This document shows, in pieces, positions 45,009 through 53,314 of a DNA stretch of 63,198 nt. The stretch is from Alphaproteobacteria bacterium (GTDB lineage: Bacteria > Pseudomonadota > Alphaproteobacteria > JAAEOK01). The DNA lies in contig JAAEOK010000115.1 in NCBI GenBank assembly GCA_024244705.1, positions 1 through 63,198 of the forward strand. The letters run 5' to 3'. The translations under genes and the position numbers were made by a program. The stretch's first letter is position 1. Every line of letters starts with the position of its first letter. The notes beneath the pieces were generated by a model. It had not been told where the DNA came from. It ran no database searches and worked only from the letters and a program-made list of their open reading frames with translations.

Positions 45009-45775
45009 TGCGTAGGATAATGGCGAGCGCAGTTGTGGGGCTGGCCCTGGCCATGGGCGGGGCGGGTCCGGCGATCGCGGCCGAAGGGGTCGAGATCCCA
45101 AGCCAGAGCTGGTCGTTCGACGGGCCTTTCGGCACCTTCGACCGCGCCGAGGCGCAGCGCGGACTCCAGGTCTATCAGGAGAACTGCTCGAGCTGCCATT
45201 CGCTGCGCCTGGTGTCCTACCGCAATCTGACCGCGCTCGGATACTCGGACGCCCAGATTCAGGCCATCGCCTCCGAGAAGGATGTCACCGACGGTCCCGA
45301 TGACGAAGGCGAGATGTTCGAGCGCCCGGCGCGGCCGTCCGACCGCTTCGTGTCGCCGTTCCCCAACGATAACGCGGCCATAGCCGCCAATGGCGGCGCA
45401 ATGCCGCCCGACCTGTCGCTGATCACGAAATCGCGCATTGGCGGCCCGGATTATCTCTATGCCTTGCTGACCGGTTATGAGGAAGAGCCGCCGGCGGATT
45501 TCGACCTGCCCGACGGCGCCTACTACAACGAGTATTTCCCCGGGCACCAGATCGCCATGCCGCCGCCCTTGTTCGACGACCTGGTCGAGTATGCCGACGG
45601 CACGCCGGCGACGGTCGACCAGATGGCCCGCGACGTGACCACGTTCCTGAGCTGGGCCGCGTCGCCGGAGATGGAGGAACGCAAGACCACCGGCATCAAG
45701 GTCATCCTGTTCCTGCTCATCCTGACCGGCCTGCTCTACGCCTATAAGCGCAAGATCTGGGCTGATCTTCATTAA
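45008..45775 (+). CDS. petC: Cytochrome c1 of the bc1 complex
   Basis: A 255-residue periplasmic haem c protein anchored by one C-terminal helix. Signal peptide at residues 1-24 (ending AIAAE), the covalent haem site CSSCH near residue 60 within QVYQENCSSCHSLRL, the Met ligand expected in the later AMPPPLFDDLVEY segment, and the tail anchor IKVILFLLILTGLLYAYKRK. Receives electrons from the Rieske protein and passes them to soluble cytochrome c. Overlaps petB by one base. A terminator follows 25 bases after its stop. Confidence 0.98.
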   Translation: MRRIMASAVVGLALAMGGAGPAIAAEGVEIPSQSWSFDGPFGTFDRAEAQRGLQVYQENCSSCHSLRLVSYRNLTALGYSDAQIQAIASEKDVTDGPDDEGEMFERPARPSDRFVSPFPNDNAAIAANGGAMPPDLSLITKSRIGGPDYLYALLTGYEEEPPADFDLPDGAYYNEYFPGHQIAMPPPLFDDLVEYADGTPATVDQMARDVTTFLSWAASPEMEERKTTGIKVILFLLILTGLLYAYKRKIWADLH

Positions 45776-45799
45776 GGCTCGGCGGATTTCGCTAGATTG

Positions 45800-45823
45800 G
45801 GGCTGCCTTCGGGCAGCCCTTTT
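45800..45823 (+). terminator. Rho-independent terminator after petC
   Basis: GGGCTGCC (45800-45807), a TTCG tetraloop (45808-45811), GGCAGCCC (45812-45819), then TTTT. An 8-bp perfect stem with a stable UUCG loop and a short T-tract ends the petABC transcript. It lies between convergent genes, petC and the exported protein that follows. Confidence 0.9.
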
Positions 45824-45846
45824 CAAGTCGGCACGGCCGCGCCGTG

Positions 45847-46587
45847 CTATCGCCGCGAGACGAGCTGGTCGATGACCCTCTGGGTGATCATGAACGAGTC
45901 GCCGCGCGCCTTTGGATAGGCCGATTTCGGCTGCACCCATCCCTGCGCGCTGTCGACATCGGGGAGCGGGATGTGGATGCCGGGATGCTTGGCGAGATCG
46001 GCTTCCCGGGTGACGCCTTCGACCTTGCCCTGCTGGATCGCCAGCCGCCTGCCGCGGATACCGGTCAAACAGAACCGCAGCAAAGCGTCCGGGCGTTCGA
46101 TCACGTCGTGGGTGGAATCCCATTTCAGCGCCCATTTGCCGGCGGCGGCGCCTTCGGCGGGGTTGTCCTGGACGAAGGCGACGATGGTCGCGAGCACGGA
46201 ATCGACCTCGGCGACGCGCTCGAACACGGAGGTGTCGCGGCAACGCAGCGCATCGTACAGCAGACGCGTCCGACCGGCGAAAAACCATCGCGCCGCCTGG
46301 ACCTGGTCGACCGGATAGATGCGGTCGGCATAGGTAAACAAGTAAATCGGCGGCATGCGGTGGGCGTTCTCGCCAAACCATTGATCAAAGGCGGGTAGAA
46401 CTTCGTCGGGCACGCCGCGGATCGCATCGAGCGCCAGGTCGGGCGGCTGCTCGCCCGTGAGCGTGCTGTCGATCGCGTCGATGAAGGGCGCCGCGAAGCG
46501 CTCCGCTTGCGCGCTCGCCAGGGCAACCGGCAGGGTGGCGGCGAGGAACACCGCCAAAACCAGGATTCGCACCGGCGATGAAAGCAT
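45847..46587 (-). CDS. Exported hypothetical protein
   Basis: A 246-residue protein of unknown function. ATG 46587 follows AAGGAGACCCACA, a good site; the frame to 46626 is rejected. Signal peptide at residues 1-27 (ending ASAQAE). The mature protein is mostly helical, with PPIYLFTYADRIYPVDQVQAARWFF and LRCRDTSVFERVAEVDSVLAT and two cysteines at LRCRD and LRFCLTGIRG. The layout of a helical periplasmic domain with a conserved Cys pair is common in hypothetical proteins of Rhodospirillales. It is divergent from mtnP. Confidence 0.75.
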   Translation of the reverse strand: MLSSPVRILVLAVFLAATLPVALASAQAERFAAPFIDAIDSTLTGEQPPDLALDAIRGVPDEVLPAFDQWFGENAHRMPPIYLFTYADRIYPVDQVQAARWFFAGRTRLLYDALRCRDTSVFERVAEVDSVLATIVAFVQDNPAEGAAAGKWALKWDSTHDVIERPDALLRFCLTGIRGRRLAIQQGKVEGVTREADLAKHPGIHIPLPDVDSAQGWVQPKSAYPKARGDSFMITQRVIDQLVSRR

Positions 46588-46719
46588 TGTGGGTCTCCTT
46601 GATCGCGTGACCGCCTGTTTAAACATGCCGCGCGGCGGACCTCAATCGACATGCTTGCACCGCCGATCGCGAATTGACAGAGTGCGGCCACGGCGGGCAG
46701 CGGAACGGGAACTCGAGCT

Positions 46720-47616
46720 ATGGCAGAACCTGGTACACCGCCGGTGATCGGCGTCATCGGCGGCAGCGGCATCTACGATATTGATGGCCTGAGCGAAGCG
46801 GAATGGATCGCCGTCGATTCCCCGTTCGGCACGCCGTCGGACCAGTTGCTGCGCGGCAAATTGGGCGGGCAGGATGTCGTATTCCTGCCGCGCCATGGAC
46901 GCGGTCATCGCATCCCGCCGTCGCAACTCAACTATCGCGCCAATATCGATGCGCTCAAACGCGTCGGCGTCACCGAGATCCTGTCCTTGAGCGCCTGCGG
47001 CTCGCTGCGCGAGGGCCTCGCGCCCGGCACGTTTGTGCTGGTCGATCAATTCATCGACTGCACGTTCGCCCGCGCCAAGTCGTTCTTCGACACCGGCCTG
47101 GTCGCCCATGTGTCGATGGCCGACCCGGTTTGTTCACGGCTCGGCGACCGACTCGCGGCGACGGCCACGGAGATCGGCCTCGATGTCGTCCGCGGCGGCG
47201 TCTATTTGGCGATGGAAGGCCCGCAATTCTCCTCGCGTGCCGAATCCGAGCTGTATCGCAGCTGGAAATGCGACGTCATCGGCATGACCAACATGCCGGA
47301 GGCCAAACTCGCGCGCGAGGGGGAGATGTGTTACGCGACCGTCGCCATGGTCACCGACTACGATTGCTGGGCGCCGGAGGAGGCGCATGTGACCGTTGAG
47401 ACCATTATCCAGGTCCTGCTCGACAACGCCGACAAGGCGCGCGGTTTGGTCGGCCGGGTGGTGCCGCGGCTCAGCGGCCGTACCGGCGCTTGTCAGGCCG
47501 GCTGCCACACCGCCCTCGACAATGCGATCATCACCGCGCCCGAGGCACGCGACCCCGCCATGGTCGCGAAACTCGACGCCGTCGCCGGGCGTGTATTGGG
47601 CAGCGACGCGGAATGA
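46720..47616 (+). CDS. mtnP: S-methyl-5'-thioadenosine phosphorylase
   Basis: Splits 5'-methylthioadenosine with phosphate into adenine and methylthioribose-1-phosphate, clearing the by-product of polyamine or homoserine-lactone synthesis. 298 residues of the PNP/MTAP family: GVIGGSGIYDI phosphate loop, FLPRHGRGHRIPPSQLNYRANI, LSACGSLREGLAPGTFVLVDQ, AMEGPQFSSRAES and IGMTNMPEAKLARE. The substrate-site residues TNMPEA and the C-terminal length fit MTA rather than inosine. Its TGA overlaps the start of the aldolase (ATGA). No mtnA or other salvage gene is in the window. Confidence 0.95.
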   Translation: MAEPGTPPVIGVIGGSGIYDIDGLSEAEWIAVDSPFGTPSDQLLRGKLGGQDVVFLPRHGRGHRIPPSQLNYRANIDALKRVGVTEILSLSACGSLREGLAPGTFVLVDQFIDCTFARAKSFFDTGLVAHVSMADPVCSRLGDRLAATATEIGLDVVRGGVYLAMEGPQFSSRAESELYRSWKCDVIGMTNMPEAKLAREGEMCYATVAMVTDYDCWAPEEAHVTVETIIQVLLDNADKARGLVGRVVPRLSGRTGACQAGCHTALDNAIITAPEARDPAMVAKLDAVAGRVLGSDAE

Positions 47617-48251
47617 CCGAGGCCGCCCTGCGCGCGGAGATGACGGTCGTCATGGAGCGGCTCGACGCGCTCGGCCTCAACCGTGGGTGCAGCGGAAATT
47701 TGAGCGTCCGGTTCGGCGACGGTTTCTTGATAACGCCCTCGGGCGTACCGCCTGCCCAAATCGACGGCGCTTCGATCGTGGCGGTCGGCGGTGACGGCGA
47801 GTGGGACGGGGCAGGGCGCCCGTCGAGCGAATGGCCGCTGCATCGCGATGTCTACGCGGCGCGGCGCGACGTCGGCGCCATCGTCCACGTCCATTCCCCG
47901 TTCGCGGTGGCGCTCGCCTGCGTCGGTCGGGACATTCCGGCGTTCCACTACATGATTGCGATCGCCGGCGGCGACACCATCCGCTGTGCGCCCTATGCGA
48001 CCTTCGGCAGCGCCGAGCTCGGCCGCCTCGCCGTCGCCGCGCTCGAGGGCCGTCGAGCGTGCCTGTTGGCCAATCACGGCATGGTCACGGTCGAGACGGA
48101 CCTCGAAGGGGCGTTCGGCATGGCCATCGAAGTCGAGGCCCTGGCCGAGCAATACTGGCGAGCGCTGCAGATCGGCGAACCGGTCCTGCTCGACAGCGCG
48201 GAGATGAAACGGGTGGTCGACAAGTTCACCGATTACAAACGCGGGACCTAA
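47613..48251 (+). CDS. Class II aldolase (5-methylthioribulose-1-phosphate aldolase-like)
   Basis: A 212-residue zinc-dependent aldolase of the AraD/FucA family. It has GLNRGCSGNLSVRFGDGFLI, PSGVPPAQ, the catalytic Glu in SSEWPLHRDVY, the zinc histidines in HVHSPFAVALA and the third in LLANHGMVTVE. Coupling to mtnP by the ATGA overlap suggests it acts on methylthioribulose-1-phosphate, as the Ald2 enzyme of the dihydroxyacetone-phosphate shunt known from Rhodospirillum rubrum, giving DHAP and methylthioacetaldehyde; this substrate is inference. The last 132 bases recur in 49383-49524 with few changes. Its stop codon lies at a TA joined directly to an IS630-like tail. Confidence 0.88.
   Translation: MTEAALRAEMTVVMERLDALGLNRGCSGNLSVRFGDGFLITPSGVPPAQIDGASIVAVGGDGEWDGAGRPSSEWPLHRDVYAARRDVGAIVHVHSPFAVALACVGRDIPAFHYMIAIAGGDTIRCAPYATFGSAELGRLAVAALEGRRACLLANHGMVTVETDLEGAFGMAIEVEALAEQYWRALQIGEPVLLDSAEMKRVVDKFTDYKRGT
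48119..48250 (+). repeat. Copy A of a duplicated aldolase 3' end
   Basis: This segment and 49383-49523 are direct copies. From CATGGCCATCGAAGTCGA to the last codons they differ at eight places, mostly third codon positions (only one change alters the protein, Ala to Ser), and copy B has nine extra bases before the stop. The core from GCGCTGCAGATCGG to GATTACAA is identical over about 75 bases. Copy A is part of the intact aldolase gene. Confidence 0.93.
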
Positions 48252-48263
48252 AGCGTTTTCCGT

Positions 48264-48446
48264 TTAATCTGAAGCATAACCGGCAGCCTTGAAGAAATTC
48301 CAACACTCTGCGGAGTGGAAGAGGGTGCAAACGTCACCGATGGCGGCAATGAGGTCGTCGTAGGTTCTGGCGCCGATACCTCGGAGGTGGGCCTTGAGTT
48401 TTGAGAGGGCCTGCTCGATGGGATTGAAATCGGGGCTGTAGGGCGG
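48264..48446 (-). pseudogene. C-terminal remnant of an IS630-family transposase
   Basis: Sixty codons in frame to TAA: they begin PPYSPDFNPIEQALSKLKAH, continue ARTYDDLIAAIGDV and end ECWNFFKAAGYASD. This is the C-terminus of IS630-type DDE transposases, with the NPIE glutamate as the last catalytic residue. The two Asp residues and the whole N-terminal two-thirds are absent; upstream sequence in frame is open but no longer resembles the family. So only a fragment is left, without activity. It abuts the stop codon of the aldolase gene at a TA, the usual target of IS630 elements. Confidence 0.88.
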
Positions 48447-48569
48447 CGCCGCCGCCTGGCGGTAAATTCGGTAGTGCCGCTCCGAAACGCAAGAGGGTGG
48501 GCTCGATGTGACGCTGGCCTTGGCGCGGCCCTATTGTGCAGGGCGGAGGTTGGCCGATCGGAGGGACGA

Positions 48570-49238
48570 TCACTCTGATGGCGCGCCCGGCGGCGGAACC
48601 GAGCACAGTTCGAGGGGCTCATCGAAGAAGCCGTCGGCCTTGCAGTCGAGCGCAAGGAACTCGGGCTCCTGCTGGCGGATCGTTTGCGGCAGGTAAGGGT
48701 ACTCGGACAACAACTGCTCGGCATATCGCTCGGTTCGTCCGATCGGGTCGACGTAGACGTCCACGAAGACGAACGTTGGACGGCTGAATCTCAGGTTGCC
48801 GATATAGGTGACCTCGCCGGGGCGCACGGTGAAGGCGAATGTATTCTCCTCCATCGCGAACTTGACGTCACCGGCTCCGGCCTTGGCCAGGGCGTAAGTG
48901 CCCGCGGGAATGGGCTGGAGCAGAAGCTCGGTGTGACCATAGACCGTGCGCCCGTCGAACCAGTTTCCGCGGCTCATGCTCTGCACCACGCTCCCCTTCG
49001 CGGGACGCCTCCACAGCCGCTTCTCGGAATCGAACTCCCAGAACTCCATCGTACGGACACCTTCGCGCGGCGCAAAAAAGCTATCGTCGTACTCGAACCC
49101 GACGATCAGCACGCCGTCATCCTCGGCCAGGCGAAGATCCCGTTCAGCGCTGCTGGCATGATGCTCGGTCTTGTAGGAGGCACAGGCCGCCGTCATGCCC
49201 AGCATGAGAATCGTCAAGACGAGGCCGTAGGGTTTCAT
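48570..49238 (-). CDS. Lipoprotein, DUF2846-like
   Basis: A 222-residue lipoprotein. ATG 49238 follows GGAGAGGGAGTGCCGG. Signal peptide with lipobox TAAC at about residues 16-19, so it would be lipid-modified in the envelope. The mature part has a beta-sandwich layout: VLIVGFEYDDSF, TELLLQPIPAGTYALAKAG, FAFTVRPGEVTYIGNLRFSR, in which PAGTYxL and PGEVTYIGNL are like those in DUF2846-type proteins. It is enclosed between an IS630 remnant and a stray aldolase fragment, so it was probably brought in as cargo or moved with a duplication. Confidence 0.75.
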   Translation of the reverse strand: MKPYGLVLTILMLGMTAACASYKTEHHASSAERDLRLAEDDGVLIVGFEYDDSFFAPREGVRTMEFWEFDSEKRLWRRPAKGSVVQSMSRGNWFDGRTVYGHTELLLQPIPAGTYALAKAGAGDVKFAMEENTFAFTVRPGEVTYIGNLRFSRPTFVFVDVYVDPIGRTERYAEQLLSEYPYLPQTIRQQEPEFLALDCKADGFFDEPLELCSVPPPGAPSE

Positions 49239-49382
49239 CCGGCACTCCCTCTCCACTGCTTCCGTTCGACACATCCCGGACCGGGCCCGGATCGCCTCGG
49301 CGAAGGTCCCGTCGCCCCGCTGGACAATCCTAGATTGGCCCGGACGGACCGATGCGGCAAGTGTTTCGGCTCGCACTGTCGC

Positions 49383-49524
49383 CATGGCCATCGAAGTCGA
49401 ATCTTTGGCCGAGCAGTATTGGCGCGCGCTGCAGATCGGCGAACCGGTCCTGCTCGACAGCGCGGAGATGAAACGGGTGGTCGACAAGTTCACCGATTAC
49501 AAGCGCGGGTCCGGCACGACCTAG
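49383..49524 (+). pseudogene. 3'-terminal fragment of the class II aldolase gene (copy B)
   Basis: From ATG 49384 to TAG 49522-49524 the frame encodes 46 residues that repeat the C-terminus of the aldolase at 47613-48251, with one change (Ala to Ser) and a longer end, RGSGTT instead of RGT. There is no upstream part of the gene and no ribosome-binding site, so it is not a functional gene. The third-position differences suggest it came from, or was left by, a diverged allele rather than from a very recent copy. Confidence 0.93.
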
Positions 49525-49558
49525 GCCGACGGGGCCCGGCCGGCGCCGAGCCCATTCA

Positions 49559-50662
49559 CTACGTTTCGCCGTCGCCGCTTTTCTGCTCCAGCTTCTTGAC
49601 CCGGTCGGCCAGCTCGCGCAGGCGTTTGGCCGCGCCCGACAGCTTGACGATATGGGTCTGCTTGATCCGGGCGAAGAAGTCGGCCGCCGGCACCGCCGGA
49701 TAGCCCATGGTGACGGTGCGCGGGGGCACGTCGCGCATGATCGTCGACCGCGCGCCCAGGTTCGCATCATCGCCGATCGTAACGTGGTCGACGATGCCGA
49801 CCTTGCCGGCCATGATCACGCGGTCGCCGACGGTGACACTGCCCGAGATGCCGACATGACCGGCGAGCAGGCAATTCTCGCCGATGACCGTGTTGTGGCC
49901 GATCATGACCTGGTTATCGATCTTAGTGTTGTTGCCGATGCGGGTCTCGCCCACCGTGGCGCGGTCGATGGTCGAACAGGCCCCGACCTCGACGTCGTCG
50001 CCCATCACCACGGTACCCAGTGAGTGGACGCGCCGGATATCGAACAGGAACGGCTCGACCTCGCGCGCGTGAATGTAGGAACTCGTCTGCGGCGCGCCGG
50101 GCAGGGCGAAACCGAAACCGTCGGCGCCGATCACCGCGTTGGAATGCAGAATGGCCCGGTCGCCGATGTGCACGTCATGACCGATGCGCACCCCTGGATG
50201 GATCAGGCAGCCGGCGCCGAGCCTCGCGCCGGAGCCGATCGCGACCTGCGACAGGATGCGGGTGCCGGCGCCGATCTCGACATCGGGGCCGATCACCGTG
50301 TGGGGACCCACGGCTACATCCGCCGCCAACCGCGCGCTGTCGTCGATCACGGCACTCGGATGAATTCCCGGCTCGATCGCGGGCTCGGGTGCGAACAGCG
50401 CGGTCAGCGCGGCCAGGGCGGTGCGGGTGTCGTCGACTTCGACGATGCCCCGAAACCGTTCCGGCGACACCGTCACCGACGATGAGACCATGACGGCGAT
50501 CACCGGCGACGCCAGCACTCGGTCGAGGGCGGCCTCGGAGAAGACGAGCGCGAGGTCGCTCGCATCGGCAGCCTGATCCGGGTGGGCCGGGCGCGCGATA
50601 TCTATCTCACCGTCACCAATGAGATTGCCGTCGAGCGCGCGCGCGATATCGACCAATTTCAT
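49559..50662 (-). CDS. lpxD: UDP-3-O-acylglucosamine N-acyltransferase LpxD
   Basis: Adds the second (N-linked) hydroxyacyl chain to UDP-acylglucosamine in lipid A synthesis, using acyl-ACP. 367 residues: an N-terminal uridine-binding domain (1-100), then a left-handed beta helix of hexapeptide repeats such as IGPDVEIGAGTRILSQVAIG, with the catalytic His in MIGHNTVIGENC, and a C-terminal helical tail ending in a coil (LADRVKKLEQK). It is not next to fabZ-lpxA, where lpxD often lies, so it could be a second, variant copy. Downstream of ychF. Confidence 0.92.
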   Translation of the reverse strand: MKLVDIARALDGNLIGDGEIDIARPAHPDQAADASDLALVFSEAALDRVLASPVIAVMVSSSVTVSPERFRGIVEVDDTRTALAALTALFAPEPAIEPGIHPSAVIDDSARLAADVAVGPHTVIGPDVEIGAGTRILSQVAIGSGARLGAGCLIHPGVRIGHDVHIGDRAILHSNAVIGADGFGFALPGAPQTSSYIHAREVEPFLFDIRRVHSLGTVVMGDDVEVGACSTIDRATVGETRIGNNTKIDNQVMIGHNTVIGENCLLAGHVGISGSVTVGDRVIMAGKVGIVDHVTIGDDANLGARSTIMRDVPPRTVTMGYPAVPAADFFARIKQTHIVKLSGAAKRLRELADRVKKLEQKSGDGET

Positions 50663-50765
50663 CGCTTGTTCGCGTCCTTAAATTTCCTCGTCAAACACCG
50701 GCAAGATAGCATGCACGCCCGCCGCCGCGACACCGGCGAGACCCCGGGCCAGAGCGTCATGCGCC

Positions 50766-51866
50766 CTAGACATTGAAGCGGACGAGTAGAACATCGCCGT
50801 CGCGCACGACGTAGTCACGCCCTTCCTGGCGCATCTTGCCGGCCTCTCTGGCGCCTTGCTCGCCGCCGCAGGCGATGTAGTCGGCACAGGAAATCGTCTC
50901 GGCACAGATGAAGCCGCGCTGGAAATCGGTATGAATGCGACCCGCCGCCGCCGCCGCCTTGGTCCCGTCGACCACGGTCCAGGCGTGGCTCTCTTTGGGA
51001 CCGGCGGTGAAAAAGGTTATCAGATGGAGTAGCGCGTAGCCGGCACGGATGACGCGATGCAGCCCGGGTTCCGCCAGGCCGAGTTCTTCGAGAAATTCGG
51101 TCTTCTCGGCGGGCGATTCGAGCTGCGCCACCTCGGCCTCGATGGCAGCCGAAACGACGACGCTGGCGGCACCCTCCCGTGCCGCGCGCTCGGCCACGAT
51201 GCGCGAATAGTCGTTGCCGTTGGCGGCCGATCTCTCGTCGACGTTGCAGACATAGAGGACCGGTTTGGCGGTCAGCAATTGCAGTCCGCGGAAGGCAGGG
51301 CGCAGGTCAAGCGCCAATTCGACCGAGCGTGCGGGCATGCCGGCGCGAAGCGCGGTCAGCGCCGGTTCGATTGCGGCGAGCGCGCGCCGGGCTTCCTTAT
51401 CTCCGCCGCGCGCCCGCTTGATGACCACCTCGTGCCGGCGTTCGAGGCTGTCGAGGTCGGCCAGCATGAGCTCGGTTTCGACGGTCTCGATGTCGCGTTC
51501 CGGGTCGATCGAGCCCTCGACGTGGTGGACGCCGCCGCCGTCGAAGCAGCGCACGACGTGGGCGATGGCCTCGACGCCGCGAATATTGGCGAGGAACTGA
51601 TTGCCGAGCCCCTCGCCCTTGCTGGCGCCGCGGACGAGGCCCGCGATATCGACGAATTCCAATGCCGTCGGGACGACGCGCGCCGATTTGGCCAGCCTGG
51701 CGATGGCGTCGAGCCGGTCGTCGGGGACCGCGACCCGGCCGACATTCGGTTCGATGGTGCAGAACGGATAGTTGGCGGCGTCCGCGATGGCGGTCGCCGT
51801 GAGCGCGTTGAACAGGGTCGACTTGCCGACATTGGGCAGGCCGACGATGCCGCAATTGAAGCCCAT
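50766..51866 (-). CDS. ychF: Redox-regulated ATPase/GTP-binding protein YchF
   Basis: A 366-residue Obg-family protein that binds ATP rather than GTP and associates with ribosomes. P-loop GLPNVGKSTLFNALT, then DIAGLVRGASKGEGLGNQFL, a coiled helical domain, NVDER in place of the usual NKxD specificity motif, and a TGS domain at the end (FFTAGPKESHAWTV, GRIHTDFQRGFI). ATG 51866 lies one base after the stop of pth, as expected from the very common pth-ychF pair. Confidence 0.97.
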   Translation of the reverse strand: MGFNCGIVGLPNVGKSTLFNALTATAIADAANYPFCTIEPNVGRVAVPDDRLDAIARLAKSARVVPTALEFVDIAGLVRGASKGEGLGNQFLANIRGVEAIAHVVRCFDGGGVHHVEGSIDPERDIETVETELMLADLDSLERRHEVVIKRARGGDKEARRALAAIEPALTALRAGMPARSVELALDLRPAFRGLQLLTAKPVLYVCNVDERSAANGNDYSRIVAERAAREGAASVVVSAAIEAEVAQLESPAEKTEFLEELGLAEPGLHRVIRAGYALLHLITFFTAGPKESHAWTVVDGTKAAAAAGRIHTDFQRGFICAETISCADYIACGGEQGAREAGKMRQEGRDYVVRDGDVLLVRFNV

Positions 51867-51867
51867 G

Positions 51868-52506
51868 TCAGACCGCCGTGTCGGTTCCGGGTCCGACCGT
51901 GTTGGGTGGAGTCTTGAGTGTCTCGTCGGGTTTGGCGAAAGGCCTGGTCGCGATGGAGACGCGGTTCATGAATTCTCCGTCGTCGCCCATCGCAAGCAAC
52001 GGTGCCGCCTCGCCGACGGCAGCCAGCAGGGCGTCCAGCCAGCCCTGATCGGCCTTGGCGAAATCGTGCAGCACATAGCTGTGTACGCGATTTCGATCGC
52101 CGGGATGACCGATGCCGAGACGGACCCGCCGATAGTCGGCGTCGATATGCTGGTCGAGGCTGCGCAGGCCGTTGTGCCCGGCCGCGCCGCCGCCTCGCTT
52201 GACGCGGACCTTCGCCGCTGCGAGGTCGAGCTCGTCGTGGAACACCACGATGTCGGCGGGCGCGATCTTGTAGAACCGGGCGGCGGCCGCAACCGATTGA
52301 CCGGACCGGTTCATGAACGTCAGAGGCTCGAGCGCGAGAACCTTCTTGCCGTCGAGTTTGCCCTCGGCGATCAGCCCCTGAAAACGCGATCGGAACGGGC
52401 CGAACCTGTGGCGGCGCGCGATCTCGTCGACCGCCATGAAGCCAATATTGTGCCGGTTCCGGGCATGTTTCGTACCGGGATTGCCCAGGCCCACGAAAAG
52501 CAGCAT
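51868..52506 (-). CDS. pth: Peptidyl-tRNA hydrolase
   Basis: Frees tRNA from prematurely released peptidyl-tRNA. 212 residues: [24 protein letters not shown] with the catalytic Asn and His, [25 protein letters not shown] with the catalytic Asp, and [13 protein letters not shown]. The last 25 residues ([15 protein letters not shown]) are a flexible extension. It starts at ATG 52506, 12 bases from the rplY stop, and is followed directly by ychF; the order rplY-pth-ychF is conserved among proteobacteria. Confidence 0.97.
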   Translation of the reverse strand: MLLFVGLGNPGTKHARNRHNIGFMAVDEIARRHRFGPFRSRFQGLIAEGKLDGKKVLALEPLTFMNRSGQSVAAAARFYKIAPADIVVFHDELDLAAAKVRVKRGGGAAGHNGLRSLDQHIDADYRRVRLGIGHPGDRNRVHSYVLHDFAKADQGWLDALLAAVGEAAPLLAMGDDGEFMNRVSIATRPFAKPDETLKTPPNTVGPGTDTAV

Positions 52507-52517
52507 GACGACGCGGA

Positions 52518-53213
52518 TCAGTCCTCTTTGGACTCTTCGGCGGCTTCCCCTTCGGCGCCCTCTTCGCCTTCGCCCTCTTCGCCTTCGCCCTCTTCGCCTT
52601 CCTCGCCTTCCTCGCCTCCTTCGTCTTCCTCTTCCTCCTCGACCATGAGGGTCGGTGCGGCGATGGTCGCGATGGTGAAGTCGCGGTCGGTGATCGTCGG
52701 TTCCACACCGTCAGGTAGATTGATATCGCTGATGTGGACACTGTCGCCGATATCGAGACCGGCCAGGCTGATGACGATAACCGAGGGGATGTTGCCGGCG
52801 GAACAGTTGAGCTCGATGTCGTGGCGCACCACGTTGATCACGCCGCCTCGCTTCAGTCCATCGCTTTCCTCTTCGTCGACGAATTCCACCGCCACGTCGA
52901 CATTGATTCGGGTACGTGCGCTCACGCGCAGGAAATCGACATGGAGCGGCCGGTCCGAGACCGGGTGGAATTGAACATCGCGCGGCAACACCTGGTGTTT
53001 GGCCTTGTCGACCTCGATGTTGAACAACGTGCTGAAAAACCCGGCCCGCTGCAGGTAGCGGTCGAGCTCGCGCGGCTCGAGGCTGATCATCACCGGATCC
53101 TTCTTGTCGCCATAGATCACCGCCGGCACCCGGCCGGTACGTCTGATCGCCCGGGCGGCCCCCTTTCCGGCCCGGTCCCGCAGCTCCGCTGCGATTTGTT
53201 GTGTGTCTGCCAT
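52518..53213 (-). CDS. rplY: 50S ribosomal protein L25 (Ctc/TL5 type) with acidic tail
   Basis: Binds 5S rRNA in the central protuberance of the large subunit. 231 residues: the N-terminal L25 domain (about 1-95, [27 protein letters not shown]), the C-terminal Ctc beta domain (about 100-190, HVDFLRV, VPxxF replaced by [10 protein letters not shown]), and an extended acidic tail from about residue 190 made of short Glu/Gly repeats. ATG 53213 follows AGAGGAGTCGATA; the frame to 53309 is rejected. The tail is much longer and more regular than usual. Confidence 0.95.
   Translation of the reverse strand: MADTQQIAAELRDRAGKGAARAIRRTGRVPAVIYGDKKDPVMISLEPRELDRYLQRAGFFSTLFNIEVDKAKHQVLPRDVQFHPVSDRPLHVDFLRVSARTRINVDVAVEFVDEEESDGLKRGGVINVVRHDIELNCSAGNIPSVIVISLAGLDIGDSVHISDINLPDGVEPTITDRDFTIATIAAPTLMVEEEEEDEGGEEGEEGEEGEGEEGEGEEGAEGEAAEESKED
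52536..52630. repeat. Short tandem repeats encoding the acidic tail of L25
   Basis: On the forward strand the segment is dominated by repeated TTCGCC and CTCTTCGCC, CCTCGCCTT units (9-bp period), which read as repeated Gly-Glu-Glu on the reverse strand. A simple repeat of this kind can gain or lose units by slippage, always in frame because the period is a multiple of three. Confidence 0.85.
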
Positions 53214-53314
53214 TATCGACTCCTCTAGAAAACGATCGGCGACAGTGGCCGCCCTCTCATCGACGCCGGCCTCCAGGGGTGTCGGCGTCAGCCAAATCCA
53301 TGTCCCCAAAATCC

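Noticed and set aside
44867-46381. Reverse frame of 504 codons
   Set aside because: Covers petC in antisense and a wrong frame of the exported protein at 45847-46587.
48684-49703. Forward frame of 339 codons across the lipoprotein gene and copy B
   Set aside because: It reads copy B in the wrong frame and lies antisense to the lipoprotein gene.
49559-50662. Considered labelling this as LpxA or another hexapeptide transferase
   Set aside because: The N-terminal domain of about 100 residues and the single GHN catalytic motif fit LpxD.
52536-52630. Regular short repeats considered as a CRISPR-like array
   Set aside because: The units are 6-9 bp without spacers and encode the acidic L25 tail in frame.
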